NCBI RefSeq assembly: GCF_033436665.1
Contig: NZ_JAWQFO010000006.1
Span: 1-64,000, forward strand
DNA from: JAWQFO01 sp033436665
GTDB taxonomy: Bacteria > Pseudomonadota > Alphaproteobacteria > Rhodobacterales > Rhodobacteraceae
Direction: 5' to 3'
Length of the DNA: 64,000 bases
Shown in pieces: positions 42,211 through 50,489 of this stretch. Numbering within the stretch: the stretch's first letter is position 1; every line of letters begins with the position of its first letter. The notes below the pieces were generated by a model. It was not told the origin of the DNA. It ran no database searches and saw only the letters and a list, made by a program, of their open reading frames with translations. The translations under genes and the position numbers were made by a program.

Positions 42211-43263
42211 ATGCTCACGAACCTCATCTCCGATGACCGCCCGCGGTCGCGCATCCTTGCAGTGCTGTTGCTGGCGATCTTCGTCGGCCTGCTCTTTGCG
42301 CCCTTCCTCTTTCCCGGAGTGCGGGCGCTGGATACGGCGGCGCGGATTTCGGTCTTCATCCTGCTGGCGGCAAGCTACGACCTGTTGCTCGGTTACACCG
42401 GCATCGTGAGCTTCGCGCACACCATGTTCTTCGGCATGGGCGCCTATGGCGTCGGGCTGGCCTCGCAGCACCTCGGTCGGGGGTTCGGATCGCTTCTGAT
42501 CGGCAGCCTCGCCGGGGCTGCGCTGGCAACGGCCTTCGCCCTGGTGATCGCCCTGTTTTCCCTGCGGGTCCGTGCGATCTTCTTTGCCATGATCACGCTT
42601 GCCGTCGCGTCCGCGGTGGCGGTGCTGGTGAGCCAGCTGTCGTCCATAACCGGGGGCGAGGACGGCTTCACGTTCCAGATCCCGAGAGCGCTTGGCCCGG
42701 CCAACAGGATGGGCGAATTCGCGGGCATCGCCATTACCGGCAAGATCCTAAACTACTACCTGATCTTTTCCACGTCGCTCGTTCTCTTCCTCGTTCTGCT
42801 CCGGGTGGTCAATTCCCCCTTCGGACGCGTGCTTCAGGCCATCCGCGAGAACGATTTCCGGGCCGAAGCGATCGGCTATCGCGTCGTGCGCTACAGGATA
42901 ATCGCAACCTGCATTTCGGCAGCCGTGGCGGCGCTTGCCGGCAGCCTCTTTGCGCTTTGGCTGCGCTATGTCGGACCGGACACCACACTGAGCTTCGAGA
43001 TCATGCTCGACCTTTTGCTGATGGTCGTGATCGGCGGCATGGGCACGATCTGGGGGGCTGCCATCGGGGCGACGCTGTTGGTGCTTGCGCAGACCTACCT
43101 GCAAAACCTGATGGGCTCTGCCGCCGATGCGACCGTGGCGATCCCCTTGCTGTCCCGGCTGCTCGATCCGGACCGCTGGCTGCTGTGGCTGGGTGTATTG
43201 TTCATCCTCAGTGTCTATTTCTTCCCCGCGGGCATCGTTGGCCGGCTGCGAGCCGGGCGGTGA
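42211..43263 (+). CDS. livM: Branched-chain-type ABC transporter permease (LivM type)
   Basis: The partner permease, 350 residues with about nine helices. LLAASYDLLLGYTGIVSFAH is the LivM landmark, then IRENDFRAEAIGYRVVRYR (cytoplasmic coupling loop) and VVIGGMGTIWGAAIGA. It starts four bases after livH and overlaps the hydrolase gene by four bases. Confidence 0.9.
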   Translation: MLTNLISDDRPRSRILAVLLLAIFVGLLFAPFLFPGVRALDTAARISVFILLAASYDLLLGYTGIVSFAHTMFFGMGAYGVGLASQHLGRGFGSLLIGSLAGAALATAFALVIALFSLRVRAIFFAMITLAVASAVAVLVSQLSSITGGEDGFTFQIPRALGPANRMGEFAGIAITGKILNYYLIFSTSLVLFLVLLRVVNSPFGRVLQAIRENDFRAEAIGYRVVRYRIIATCISAAVAALAGSLFALWLRYVGPDTTLSFEIMLDLLLMVVIGGMGTIWGAAIGATLLVLAQTYLQNLMGSAADATVAIPLLSRLLDPDRWLLWLGVLFILSVYFFPAGIVGRLRAGR

Positions 43264-44030
43264 CGGCAAGGCGTCTCAATCGTCCCGTCATCCTGCTGCA
43301 CGGCTGGACGATGCGCGGCGCCATATTCGACGACCTCGCCGCACGGCTCGGCCCTGACGTGCGTGCGCCCGACCTTCCGGGACATGGCGCGCTGCGCAAT
43401 GGCACGGCTTCACTCGACGCGGCCGTGGCAACGCTGGACAGCGAAGTCGCCGAAACCGGGACAGAGGCCATTGTCGTCGGCTGGTCCCTGGGGGCAGCCG
43501 TCGCCTGGTCGTGGCTGGAACGACACGGGGGCCAGGGCATTGCGGGGCTGGTCACGGTCGACATGAGCCCGCGCCCGCTGAACGATTCAAACTGGAAACT
43601 GGGATTGCTCGGCAGCAATGCCGAACGACTGCGCCGCACCACCCGGGAAATCCGGACCGACTGGCCTGCGGCAGCTCAGAAGATCGCCACGACGATGTTT
43701 GCCAACAAGTCCGGGGCGCCTGGCTTGTCCCGGTCGCAGGCCTTGGCGCAGGTATTGTCGAACGATCCGGTCCGGATGGCGGATTACTGGGACGATATGC
43801 TGGCGATGGACTTGCGCGCCGCAGCGCGCGGCGTGACCATCCCATGGCGCGTGGCGCACGGCGCATCGAGCCGCGTCTATCCAGCCGAGACGGCGCGCTG
43901 GCTCGCAGACACCTCGGAAGCAGCCCACCTTGTGCGGTTCGCGCACTCGGGACACTCACCGCACCTTGAAGAGCCCGAGGCCTTCGCCAGACTCGTGCGG
44001 GATTTCGACGCGGAATTGTCCAGCGCGTGA
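43260..44030 (+). CDS. Alpha/beta hydrolase
   Basis: A 256-residue alpha/beta-fold hydrolase. It begins RPVILLHGWTMRGAIFDDLA (oxyanion His-Gly), the nucleophile elbow is VGWSLGAAVAW, and the catalytic His is in SGHSPHLEEPEAF. GTG 43260 overlaps the livM stop. As the last gene of the transporter operon it may hydrolyse an ester or thioester of the imported acid; the substrate is unknown. Confidence 0.8.
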   Translation: MTARRLNRPVILLHGWTMRGAIFDDLAARLGPDVRAPDLPGHGALRNGTASLDAAVATLDSEVAETGTEAIVVGWSLGAAVAWSWLERHGGQGIAGLVTVDMSPRPLNDSNWKLGLLGSNAERLRRTTREIRTDWPAAAQKIATTMFANKSGAPGLSRSQALAQVLSNDPVRMADYWDDMLAMDLRAAARGVTIPWRVAHGASSRVYPAETARWLADTSEAAHLVRFAHSGHSPHLEEPEAFARLVRDFDAELSSA

Positions 44031-44069
44031 TCTTCGGACCCTGACCCCGCGGTGCAGCGGACCAAAGGG

Positions 44070-44432
44070 TCAGCCGTGTTCGGTATCCGTGAACTTCACA
44101 AGCGATCTGCCTTCGGCGACCACCCTCCCATCGGGAAGGCGTGCGGATGCCCATAGGTCGACAATGCCCTTTTCCGGGCGCAGGCGAGTGACTTCGACCG
44201 ACGCGGTCAGTTCGGTGCCAAGCGGCGCACGCGCCGAGAACGCGATATCCTGCTTGAGGTAGTTCGTCCCGGGCCCCGGCAGCTTGACGCCCAAAAGGTA
44301 GGAAAAAAGAGCGGCGATCAGGGGCTCGGGCACGGTGCTGGCAGGGTCTCCGCCTTCCAATTCAACATAGGCCGCGACATCCTCGGCGGAAAAGACGCGC
44401 CGGATCTCCGCCCGGTCCCCGATGTCCATCAC
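44070..44432 (-). CDS. MaoC-like hotdog protein, partner 1
   Basis: A 120-residue hotdog-fold protein. IGDRAEIRRVFSAEDVAAYV is the MaoC/R-hydratase beginning, but the catalytic Asp-His pair of this family is not clear (ELEGGDPAS stands where it would be). FLKQDIAF-like NYLKQDIAFSARAPLGTELT and VEVTRLRPEKGIVDL follow. It overlaps the next hotdog gene by four bases. The two probably form a heteromeric hydratase, with the other carrying the active site. Confidence 0.7.
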   Translation of the reverse strand: MMDIGDRAEIRRVFSAEDVAAYVELEGGDPASTVPEPLIAALFSYLLGVKLPGPGTNYLKQDIAFSARAPLGTELTASVEVTRLRPEKGIVDLWASARLPDGRVVAEGRSLVKFTDTEHG

Positions 44433-44782
44433 CCCACCTCCGCTTCGCCCAGAAACAACTCGGCCTCATCGGAGGCGCGGATCGCCTTCATCTTGACGGT
44501 TCCAGGCAGGTTGCCCTTTACGACAAGCCGCACGTCCTCGCCCGCATAGGTCGGGTTGGGAAACATCATCGCTTGCCGAAGGGCGACACTTTCAGGTCGT
44601 GCGGCACGCACCATTCCCCAGAGCTTGGTGTAGATCAGCATGCCATGCGACACGGTCCGACCGAAACCGGTCCGGGCCGAGAAGTCCGGATCGACGTGGA
44701 TCGGGTTGTCGTCGCCCGAAACCTTGGCGAACAGGTCGAACTCCGCTTGCGTCGGTGTCCAGGTTTGACGCAGGTCCGTCAT
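44429..44782 (-). CDS. MaoC-like enoyl-CoA hydratase, partner 2
   Basis: A 117-residue hotdog-fold protein. KVSGDDNPIHVDPDFSAR contains the catalytic Asp and His of R-specific hydratases, and GFGRTVSHGMLIYTKLWGM the following helix. It would add water to an enoyl-CoA, complementing the crotonase-like enzyme of the operon. It overlaps the CoA ligase and the other hotdog gene by four bases each. Confidence 0.75.
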   Translation of the reverse strand: MTDLRQTWTPTQAEFDLFAKVSGDDNPIHVDPDFSARTGFGRTVSHGMLIYTKLWGMVRAARPESVALRQAMMFPNPTYAGEDVRLVVKGNLPGTVKMKAIRASDEAELFLGEAEVG

Positions 44783-46260
44783 GCCATCCTCGCTCTGAGA
44801 TCGGTCTTGCGCACCTTGCCGGCAGCCGTGCGCGGAAACTCGTCAAGAACCTCGACCTTCGCCGGGATCTTGTAGGGCGCCAGTCGATCCCTGCACCACG
44901 CGCGCAACCCTTCCGGCTCGATTGTCTGGCCCGGGCGCGCAAGAACGAAAGCGACGCCGGTTTCGCCCCAGCGTGGATCCGGCACGCCAACGACCGCGGC
45001 TTCCAGTACATCGGGGTGCTCGAAAAGCGCGCGTTCGACCTCCGCCGGGTAGACGTTCTCGCCACCCGATATGTACATGTCCTTGATCCGATCGACGATC
45101 CTGAGGAAACCATCGGAGTCGCGCAGCCCCACGTCCCCGGTGCGCAGCCAGCCATCCGCGGTGAAGGCCGCACGTGTCGCTTCGGGATCTTCGAAATAGC
45201 CGGGCGTGATGTTCGGACCGCGGAGCAGGATCTCTCCTTCGCCTGCCGCACCATCCGGGACGCCCGCCAACCGGCACTCGGTCAACATCTGCGGGCGGCC
45301 CACGGACCCGATCTTAGCTTCGGCGTACTGCTCGTCCATCAGAAAGACGGTCGGGCCGGTTTCGGTCATGCCGAATCCGTTGAGCACCTTTGCGCCTCGC
45401 TCGGCAAACGATCGGATCAGCGGTTCCGGCAACGGAGCACCACCGCAGCCGCATCTGATCGCAGCCCAGTCCACGGCATCCACGTCCGCGGAGAGGCTGA
45501 AGGCCTGGTATATGGCGGGCACGCCGAAGAACTGGGTGATCTCGCCGGAACGCAGCAGGTCGAGCAGGTCGGCGGCGTCGAACTTCGGCAGGATCTTCGA
45601 GCCGCCGCCATTGAGAAACACCGGAAGGGTGTAGAGGTTAATCCCGGCGGTATGGAAAAGCGGCAGGAAGTTGACCGACCGGTCGGCGGGCGTCAGGTGG
45701 ATCGCCTGACCGATATTGACCGCGTTTGCCCAGGCCATGCGCGCCGTCTGAATGACCGCCTTGGGCCGCCCGGTGGTGCCGGAGGTAAAGAGCAGGTACC
45801 AGGGCCGGTCCGCGGGGATCATCCCGACGGACCCGGGGCGTCCGGCTGCCCAGCTTTCAGCGCTCTGATCGAAGGATTCGCAGGAGATCGACAAGGCTTC
45901 GGCCAGCTTGGTTGCGGTCACGGCGAAAGCATCGTCGTGCAGGATCAGGCGCGGCGACACCGGCCCAAGCACCTCGACCAGTTCGGCAAGAGGTTGCCGC
46001 CAGTTGAGAGGACACAAGATCAAACCGGCCTTCTGGCAGGCCAGCAGCAGCACAAAGAACTCGGCGCGGTTCAAGGTCAGGCAGGCGATCCGGTCTCCCT
46101 CTTTCAGACCTTTCGATGTCAGCGCATCCGCCGCGCCGTTTGCCGCCGCGTCGACGTCACGAAAGCTCCAGTCGAGACCCGTCTGCACGTCGTGAAATGC
46201 AAGCGCCTCCCCAGAGAGCTCGGCACGCTTGGCCGCCATGTCAGGGATGAGGTCAAACAT
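44779..46260 (-). CDS. AMP-dependent acyl-CoA synthetase
   Basis: A 493-residue acyl-CoA ligase (ANL superfamily). The P-loop-like LLFTSGTTGRPKAVIQT, the A5 motif GFGMTETGP, the hinge region LRIVDRIKDMYISGGENVYP and the catalytic Lys in PRTAAGKVRKTDL are all present. It activates a carboxylic acid, presumably the one brought in by the co-regulated ABC transporter. The chain type cannot be read from the sequence. It overlaps the crotonase gene by eight bases. Confidence 0.85.
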   Translation of the reverse strand: MFDLIPDMAAKRAELSGEALAFHDVQTGLDWSFRDVDAAANGAADALTSKGLKEGDRIACLTLNRAEFFVLLLACQKAGLILCPLNWRQPLAELVEVLGPVSPRLILHDDAFAVTATKLAEALSISCESFDQSAESWAAGRPGSVGMIPADRPWYLLFTSGTTGRPKAVIQTARMAWANAVNIGQAIHLTPADRSVNFLPLFHTAGINLYTLPVFLNGGGSKILPKFDAADLLDLLRSGEITQFFGVPAIYQAFSLSADVDAVDWAAIRCGCGGAPLPEPLIRSFAERGAKVLNGFGMTETGPTVFLMDEQYAEAKIGSVGRPQMLTECRLAGVPDGAAGEGEILLRGPNITPGYFEDPEATRAAFTADGWLRTGDVGLRDSDGFLRIVDRIKDMYISGGENVYPAEVERALFEHPDVLEAAVVGVPDPRWGETGVAFVLARPGQTIEPEGLRAWCRDRLAPYKIPAKVEVLDEFPRTAAGKVRKTDLRARMA

Positions 46261-47026
46261 CGGTCAGTGCCACGTTGCGGGTCACGAACGCTTTCATCCG
46301 GGCACGGACCATCGGCGTGTCGATGCGATCCAGAAACGCAGATGTTTCGGCGGCCAGTGACCGTTCCAGAGCGGCGCGCTTTTCCGCGGTCCAGAACAGC
46401 GCCTTCGCCGCGCGCCGCGTCCCGGTGCAGATGTTTTCGTACAGCCGGTCCACCGTGTATTCGGGGTCCGAGGCCACGGCATTGCAAAGCCCAATCTCTT
46501 CCAGCCTGCCGGCGCGATACCTCGCATCGGTCGCAATCCAGGCATTCGCGCGTGCGGCACCGATCCGCCCGGGCAATAGCGCTATCCAGCCGCCATCCGG
46601 CGCGAATCCCACCCGGCCATAGTATGGCTGAAGGAATGTGTTCGGGGCGACCACGGCGCAATCCGACGCAAAGAGGAACCCCGCGCCGCCTCCGGTGATC
46701 GCGCCTCGCGCGGCGACTGCGACCGTACCCGGCAGCGAAACGAGCCGCAGTACGATGTCCTGCAAGGCTGGCACCACCGTCTGCGCATAGCTGAGCGCTT
46801 TCCCGTCTTCCGCGGCCTCGAGAAATCGCGCGACATCACCGCCCGAGCAGAAGTTCTTGCCACCCGCGATGATCAGGGTGTCGGGGTCCGCGGTTTCGAC
46901 GGCATCGAGAGCCTGGCGGATCGCGTCCAGCAACTCCGGTGTCAGCGCATTGGCACGCGGGGCGTCGAGCGTCATGCGCCAGACCCCGTCCTGCGACCGC
47001 ACGCTCCGGACGAGATCGTCACTCAT
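46253..47026 (-). CDS. Enoyl-CoA hydratase/isomerase (crotonase) family protein without the usual Glu pair
   Basis: A 257-residue crotonase-fold protein. The oxyanion loops are present (GGKNFCSGGDVARFLEAA and RGAITGGGAGFLFASD). The two catalytic glutamates of true hydratases are missing: the GGGCE position reads GGGAG, and the second lies in a region reading FLQPYYGRVGFAPDGG. An Asp in PDGG resembles isomerase-type members such as PaaG. It may thus be an isomerase or a lyase of the family. It overlaps tetR by four bases. Confidence 0.75.
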   Translation of the reverse strand: MSDDLVRSVRSQDGVWRMTLDAPRANALTPELLDAIRQALDAVETADPDTLIIAGGKNFCSGGDVARFLEAAEDGKALSYAQTVVPALQDIVLRLVSLPGTVAVAARGAITGGGAGFLFASDCAVVAPNTFLQPYYGRVGFAPDGGWIALLPGRIGAARANAWIATDARYRAGRLEEIGLCNAVASDPEYTVDRLYENICTGTRRAAKALFWTAEKRAALERSLAAETSAFLDRIDTPMVRARMKAFVTRNVALTDV

Positions 47027-47607
47027 GGTGCGAGGCCATCGCGGATCATCTCGAAGGCCGCATTGGCGATATTCTCGAGATCGCCCTGCTCTTCCCACAG
47101 CACGAAGCGGTCTCCGAGACTCTTGGCCACCCCCATGAGCGCCCAGGCGCGGATCTCGGCATGCCCGGGCCGGATCTCGCCTTCTGCGGCGGCCTTTTCC
47201 AGTTGTTCCCGGTAGGCGGCGGCGAAGCCCGAGAAATATTCCTGATAGGCCTCGGGGTCGACGAACCTTGCCTGTTCTACGATGCGGTAGAGGGATGGAC
47301 GGTCCGCAACGAACCTCAGGAAGGCCAGAAGGCCGCGCCGTTCCGCCTCAAGCCGGTCCGGTGCGCCGGTCACGGCATCGGCCATCACGCGCCGGGTCAG
47401 CGCGCCCATCTCGACCACGAGTTCGCGGAACACCTGCTCTTTCGACACGAAGTAGATGTAGAAGGTGCCAAGCGCCGTCTCTGCGTCACGGGTGATGTCC
47501 GCGATGGAGGCGGCGGCAAAACCCTTCTCTCCGATCACCTTTTCAGCTGATCGCAGCAGCTGGTTGCGCCGCGCGGTTCCGCGCGTGGTTTTTGGTGCCG
47601 TACCCAT
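47023..47607 (-). CDS. TetR-family transcriptional regulator
   Basis: A 194-residue repressor. The helix-turn-helix runs from residue 12 to 58: LLRSAEKVIGEKGFAAAS, ADITRDAETALGTFYIYF, a standard TetR recognition pattern. The C-terminal helices bind a ligand, probably the acid or its CoA ester. It is the first gene of the leftward operon (tetR, crotonase, CoA ligase, two MaoC-like). ATG 47607 has no ribosome site, and the predicted transcription start coincides with it, suggesting leaderless translation. Confidence 0.85.
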   Translation of the reverse strand: MGTAPKTTRGTARRNQLLRSAEKVIGEKGFAAASIADITRDAETALGTFYIYFVSKEQVFRELVVEMGALTRRVMADAVTGAPDRLEAERRGLLAFLRFVADRPSLYRIVEQARFVDPEAYQEYFSGFAAAYREQLEKAAAEGEIRPGHAEIRAWALMGVAKSLGDRFVLWEEQGDLENIANAAFEMIRDGLAP

Positions 47608-47610
47608 GTC

Positions 47611-47642
47611 ACATGAATACCTATTCATGTTTTGTCGCTCAA
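47611..47642 (-). promoter_or_regulatory. tetR promoter with perfect palindromic operator, copy 1
   Basis: ACATGAATA (47611-47619) and TATTCATGT (47622-47630) form a perfect 9-bp inverted repeat with centre CC. On the minus strand, TTGAGC (47642-47637) and TATTCA (47619-47614) form -35 and -10 boxes with a 17-base spacer. The operator covers the -10 box, so the regulator should repress its own operon. Confidence 0.7.
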
Positions 47643-47868
47643 GTGAGTTTTGCGCAGTTCGACACCCATCTTGGCGTTCGGAGTGCAAATTTGGGTCCAC
47701 GCAACGCGTCTGCACAAATCGTCTGATGGCCGATGAAATGCCTTCAGCGAGAAATATCAAATGCCGGTGCGGACTGCACCCCGCATGGTGAACCTTGTCC
47801 TGTTGTTGATGTGTTATTGCATTGTCGTTGGCAACTGATTTTCAGACCGTCAATTTGTGCAAATAAAA

Positions 47869-48759
47869 ATGTCAAAACCCTCCTCCTGGTCAGCCGAAGC
47901 CGACCGACGCTTCACCTCTTCCGACCTCGGCCAGAAAGTGCAGGCGAGTCTGGGCACCGGCTCACGATCGCAGCGCGCGCTTTCCGAATTCATTCTGCGA
48001 GACCCGGTGTTCGTGGCCACACACGGGATCGAAGATCTGGCCGAACGGTCCGGAATTTCGCCAAGCACGATAAGCCGTTGCGTGCGCGACCTCGGGCTTT
48101 CCGGCTTTCCGGCTTTCCGCGCCGCCGTCGGGGAAACCGTCCATGCGCTTATTGCTCCGGTCACCAAGCTCGGCTCGCACATGGCCGATGTGGACCCGGA
48201 GAACGGAGCGGCGGAAGCCAGTCTGGCCACCGCCGTCCGCGGTCTCGAAGGCCTCATCGATCCCGAGACAGCACGCTCCGTCAGGGCAGCCGCGCAGAGC
48301 CTCGGACCCGCAAGAATGGTCTGGACGATGGGATTCGGATTGTCCGCGCACCTTGCTGCGATTCTTGCTCTGGGGCTGCAGCCCTATCGCGAGGGCGTCG
48401 TGAACGTCGTGCAATACGGAGGAACGGAAGTCGCCGCAGGGCGCCTGATGAGCGTCGGAGAGCAGGACGTGGTGCTGGCGCTGGCGTTCCCGAGATACTC
48501 GGCACATGTCACTGGTCTTGCCAAGGCCGCCAGGGCTACCGGGGCACATGTCATCGCGATCACCGACTCGACCGCATCGCCTCTGGTCGATGCTGCGGAC
48601 AGGGTATTGCTCGCACCCTCGCCGCACCCGTTACTGTCCGCATCGTCTCTCCCTGCCCTTGCGATCATCGAGGCTCTGGTGTCCGAGTTCATGGTCTCGG
48701 ATCCTGCGCATGTCGAACGCGCCAGCCGGCTGGCCGCCGCCATGGCCGCATATCTCTGA
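47869..48759 (+). CDS. MurR/RpiR-family transcriptional regulator
   Basis: A regulator of about 296 residues. The N-terminal HTH_6 domain has FVATHGIEDLAERSGISPS and TISRCVRDLGLSGFPAFR. A C-terminal SIS sugar-phosphate isomerase-type domain (about 120-260) has MVWTMGFGLSAHLAAILAL and VVLALAFPRYSAHVTGLA. Members sense phosphosugars or related ligands. ATG 47869 is preferred; GTG 47857 would add four residues, and neither has a strong ribosome site. It is divergent from tetR and has no obvious partner gene downstream, so its targets may lie outside the window. Confidence 0.85.
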   Translation: MSKPSSWSAEADRRFTSSDLGQKVQASLGTGSRSQRALSEFILRDPVFVATHGIEDLAERSGISPSTISRCVRDLGLSGFPAFRAAVGETVHALIAPVTKLGSHMADVDPENGAAEASLATAVRGLEGLIDPETARSVRAAAQSLGPARMVWTMGFGLSAHLAAILALGLQPYREGVVNVVQYGGTEVAAGRLMSVGEQDVVLALAFPRYSAHVTGLAKAARATGAHVIAITDSTASPLVDAADRVLLAPSPHPLLSASSLPALAIIEALVSEFMVSDPAHVERASRLAAAMAAYL

Positions 48760-49013
48760 GGGAGCCAGGAACTATCTGCGCGCCCGGAACCACGCGACGT
48801 CACAAGCGGTGTCTTGCGTTTCTTGCGCCCGGTCAGACGGCTTGGACGCACCGCGATCTGATTGTTGGAACCTGACGTCTCGCCGATGGCTCGAGATGCA
48901 TGCGACGATTGCGTGGCAGCTAGCGGTTCAACATCACAGTCGCACGACACACTCGGCTTCAGGCCCACGCTTGTCAGTGAAGATAGAAATTACGTCCGAT
49001 CAGTGTTGTCGCA

Positions 49014-49226
49014 CTAGCGATCGAGGTCGCCGGTCATCTGATGTGCAGCCAACCAGGACGCGATGGCCATTTTCCCCGCGCCGGAGAATCGGGCCCTGCG
49101 ATCTGGCAGAAATCGATCCCTCTCGCATTTGAAAGGACGTGTGGTGCGACCGGTCTGGTTCGACACCCAGACACAGACGATATGACCGTTTTCGTCGGTC
49201 TCTGCGACGTAATGAAGTTCTGACAT
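49014..49226 (-). CDS. Small hypothetical protein
   Basis: A 70-residue frame starting MSELHYVAETDENGHIVCVW at ATG 49226, with a G-rich stretch (GGGGGTG) upstream that could serve as ribosome site. It ends with a basic patch. No family recognised. An upstream ATG at 49280 would extend it by 18 residues. Confidence 0.35.
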   Translation of the reverse strand: MSELHYVAETDENGHIVCVWVSNQTGRTTRPFKCERDRFLPDRRARFSGAGKMAIASWLAAHQMTGDLDR

Positions 49227-49263
49227 AGCGGCACCCCCCGGCGACTTCGGAAGGCTAGCTGTG

Positions 49264-49491
49264 TCACGAAACTTTCGCAATCCACTTGGCCGTCTCGAGG
49301 CGGACCTGCATCATGTCGATCTTGCGATATGCATCGATTCCAGTCGCTTCGCGTAGAAGTCCAAAAGCCTCTTTGAACTCGGCATCCTCATTGGACAAGT
49401 TCAATCTCGGGATCAACGACCACTGCCAATGCTTTTCGCCGACAACCCATACGCAGCCACCGAAGCGCAAGACATGACCGCTTTGTTCCAA
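49264..49491 (-). CDS. Small hypothetical protein
   Basis: A 75-residue frame with a Trp-rich start (CVWVVGEKHWQWSLIPRLN) and a helical, charged second half (EDAEFKEAFGLLREATGI). No family recognised. It is just upstream of the other small frame on the same strand. Composition is protein-like, but there is no strong ribosome site. Confidence 0.35.
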   Translation of the reverse strand: MEQSGHVLRFGGCVWVVGEKHWQWSLIPRLNLSNEDAEFKEAFGLLREATGIDAYRKIDMMQVRLETAKWIAKVS

Positions 49492-49777
49492 TATCCGACC
49501 ATAGCAGTGCCGTTCTGATCTTCCCCGCCAACGGGGCCATTGCGAACTGGAATTTTCCGCCGTTAACTGGATCGAGGAGGACCTGTGCAGCGCGAGAAAT
49601 TCGGCGGATCACGGGTGAGTTTCTCGAGGCGCATCGCACCGACGGCAACACGCGCAGAAACCTCGGGGCGACAGTCTCTGGGACCCGGAAACCGAACCAA
49701 CATGGGCCGGCACAAGGCCGCAGCCCGGAACATGCATGCCGGTCGCGGCAAGAAGCAAGAGTGGAGACAGAAACCGA

Positions 49778-50350
49778 ATGAGCAAGCTGACCGACATCAA
49801 GGGAATTGGTCCTGCCTTTGCAAAAAGGCTCGTCGCGGCGGGGATCGCTGACGCAACTGTGCTCGCCGGCGCGAAGGTGGAGGACCTTACTGCCGTTCCA
49901 GGCGTCACGGAGAATCGTGCCAAGGACTGGAAAATCAAGGCGAAGGAGGTCCTGAGCGCGGGCACGGCGTCCGATCCCGGACCGCTTGGTCAGAAACGGC
50001 GTCCCGTCGGAAAAGTGCCTCCTCCGCAATCCGCGCAGCAGAGTGTCAAAGCAGCCGAACCGACCGTCACGGACGCGACGATCAGCGCACCTCAGGTCGA
50101 TAACGTCGCGGGTGAGGGGCCCGAGCCGAAGGCAAAAAAGAAGGACGCTTCACCGAAGAAGAAGAAAGCGGCCAAGGCGAAGAGCGGCAAGAAGTTGGAA
50201 AAGTCCAAGAAGTCTGGGAAGGCCGAGAAGACGCTGAAGACACAAAAGAAGTCGAGCGAAAAGAAGAAAAAGAACGACAAGAAGAAAAAAAGCGACAAGA
50301 AGGCGAAGGAAAAGAAGAAGTCCAAGGCAAAAACCAAAAAGAAGTCTTGA
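49778..50350 (+). CDS. Helix-hairpin-helix protein with long lysine-rich tail
   Basis: A 190-residue protein in two parts. Residues 1-60 carry a helix-hairpin-helix unit (LTDIKGIGPAFAKRLVAAGI, then DLTAVPGVTENRAKDW), a DNA-binding fold. Residues 105-190 are almost only Lys, Ala, Ser and Glu (KKKKNDKKKKSDKKAKEKKK), like the tail of histone H1-like bacterial proteins. The middle is Pro/Ala-rich and probably unstructured. It may coat or bridge DNA. The tail codons are AAG-rich, AT-richer than the neighbourhood. No operon partner. Confidence 0.7.
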   Translation: MSKLTDIKGIGPAFAKRLVAAGIADATVLAGAKVEDLTAVPGVTENRAKDWKIKAKEVLSAGTASDPGPLGQKRRPVGKVPPPQSAQQSVKAAEPTVTDATISAPQVDNVAGEGPEPKAKKKDASPKKKKAAKAKSGKKLEKSKKSGKAEKTLKTQKKSSEKKKKNDKKKKSDKKAKEKKKSKAKTKKKS

Positions 50351-50489
50351 GGCTTCTCCGGCATCGCTTAGGGGTGCGGCGATAGGCGGGTCGTCGGCAA
50401 GGCGTGCCGCAATCTCTGTGTCTCCGTTCACACTTCACTCTTCGCCTGACCGTTACCGCACCGATCGTGCTGCTGGGCGGTCGCGCGTT

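Noticed and set aside
44042..44072. TGACCC/GGGTCA stem between convergent operons as a terminator
   Set aside because: Only six base pairs, a long loop, no T-run, and it overlaps a stop codon.
50082..50438. Phe/Leu-rich minus-strand frames looking like membrane proteins
   Set aside because: They are the antisense of the AAG-rich lysine tail of the HhH protein, which gives CTT and TTC codons.
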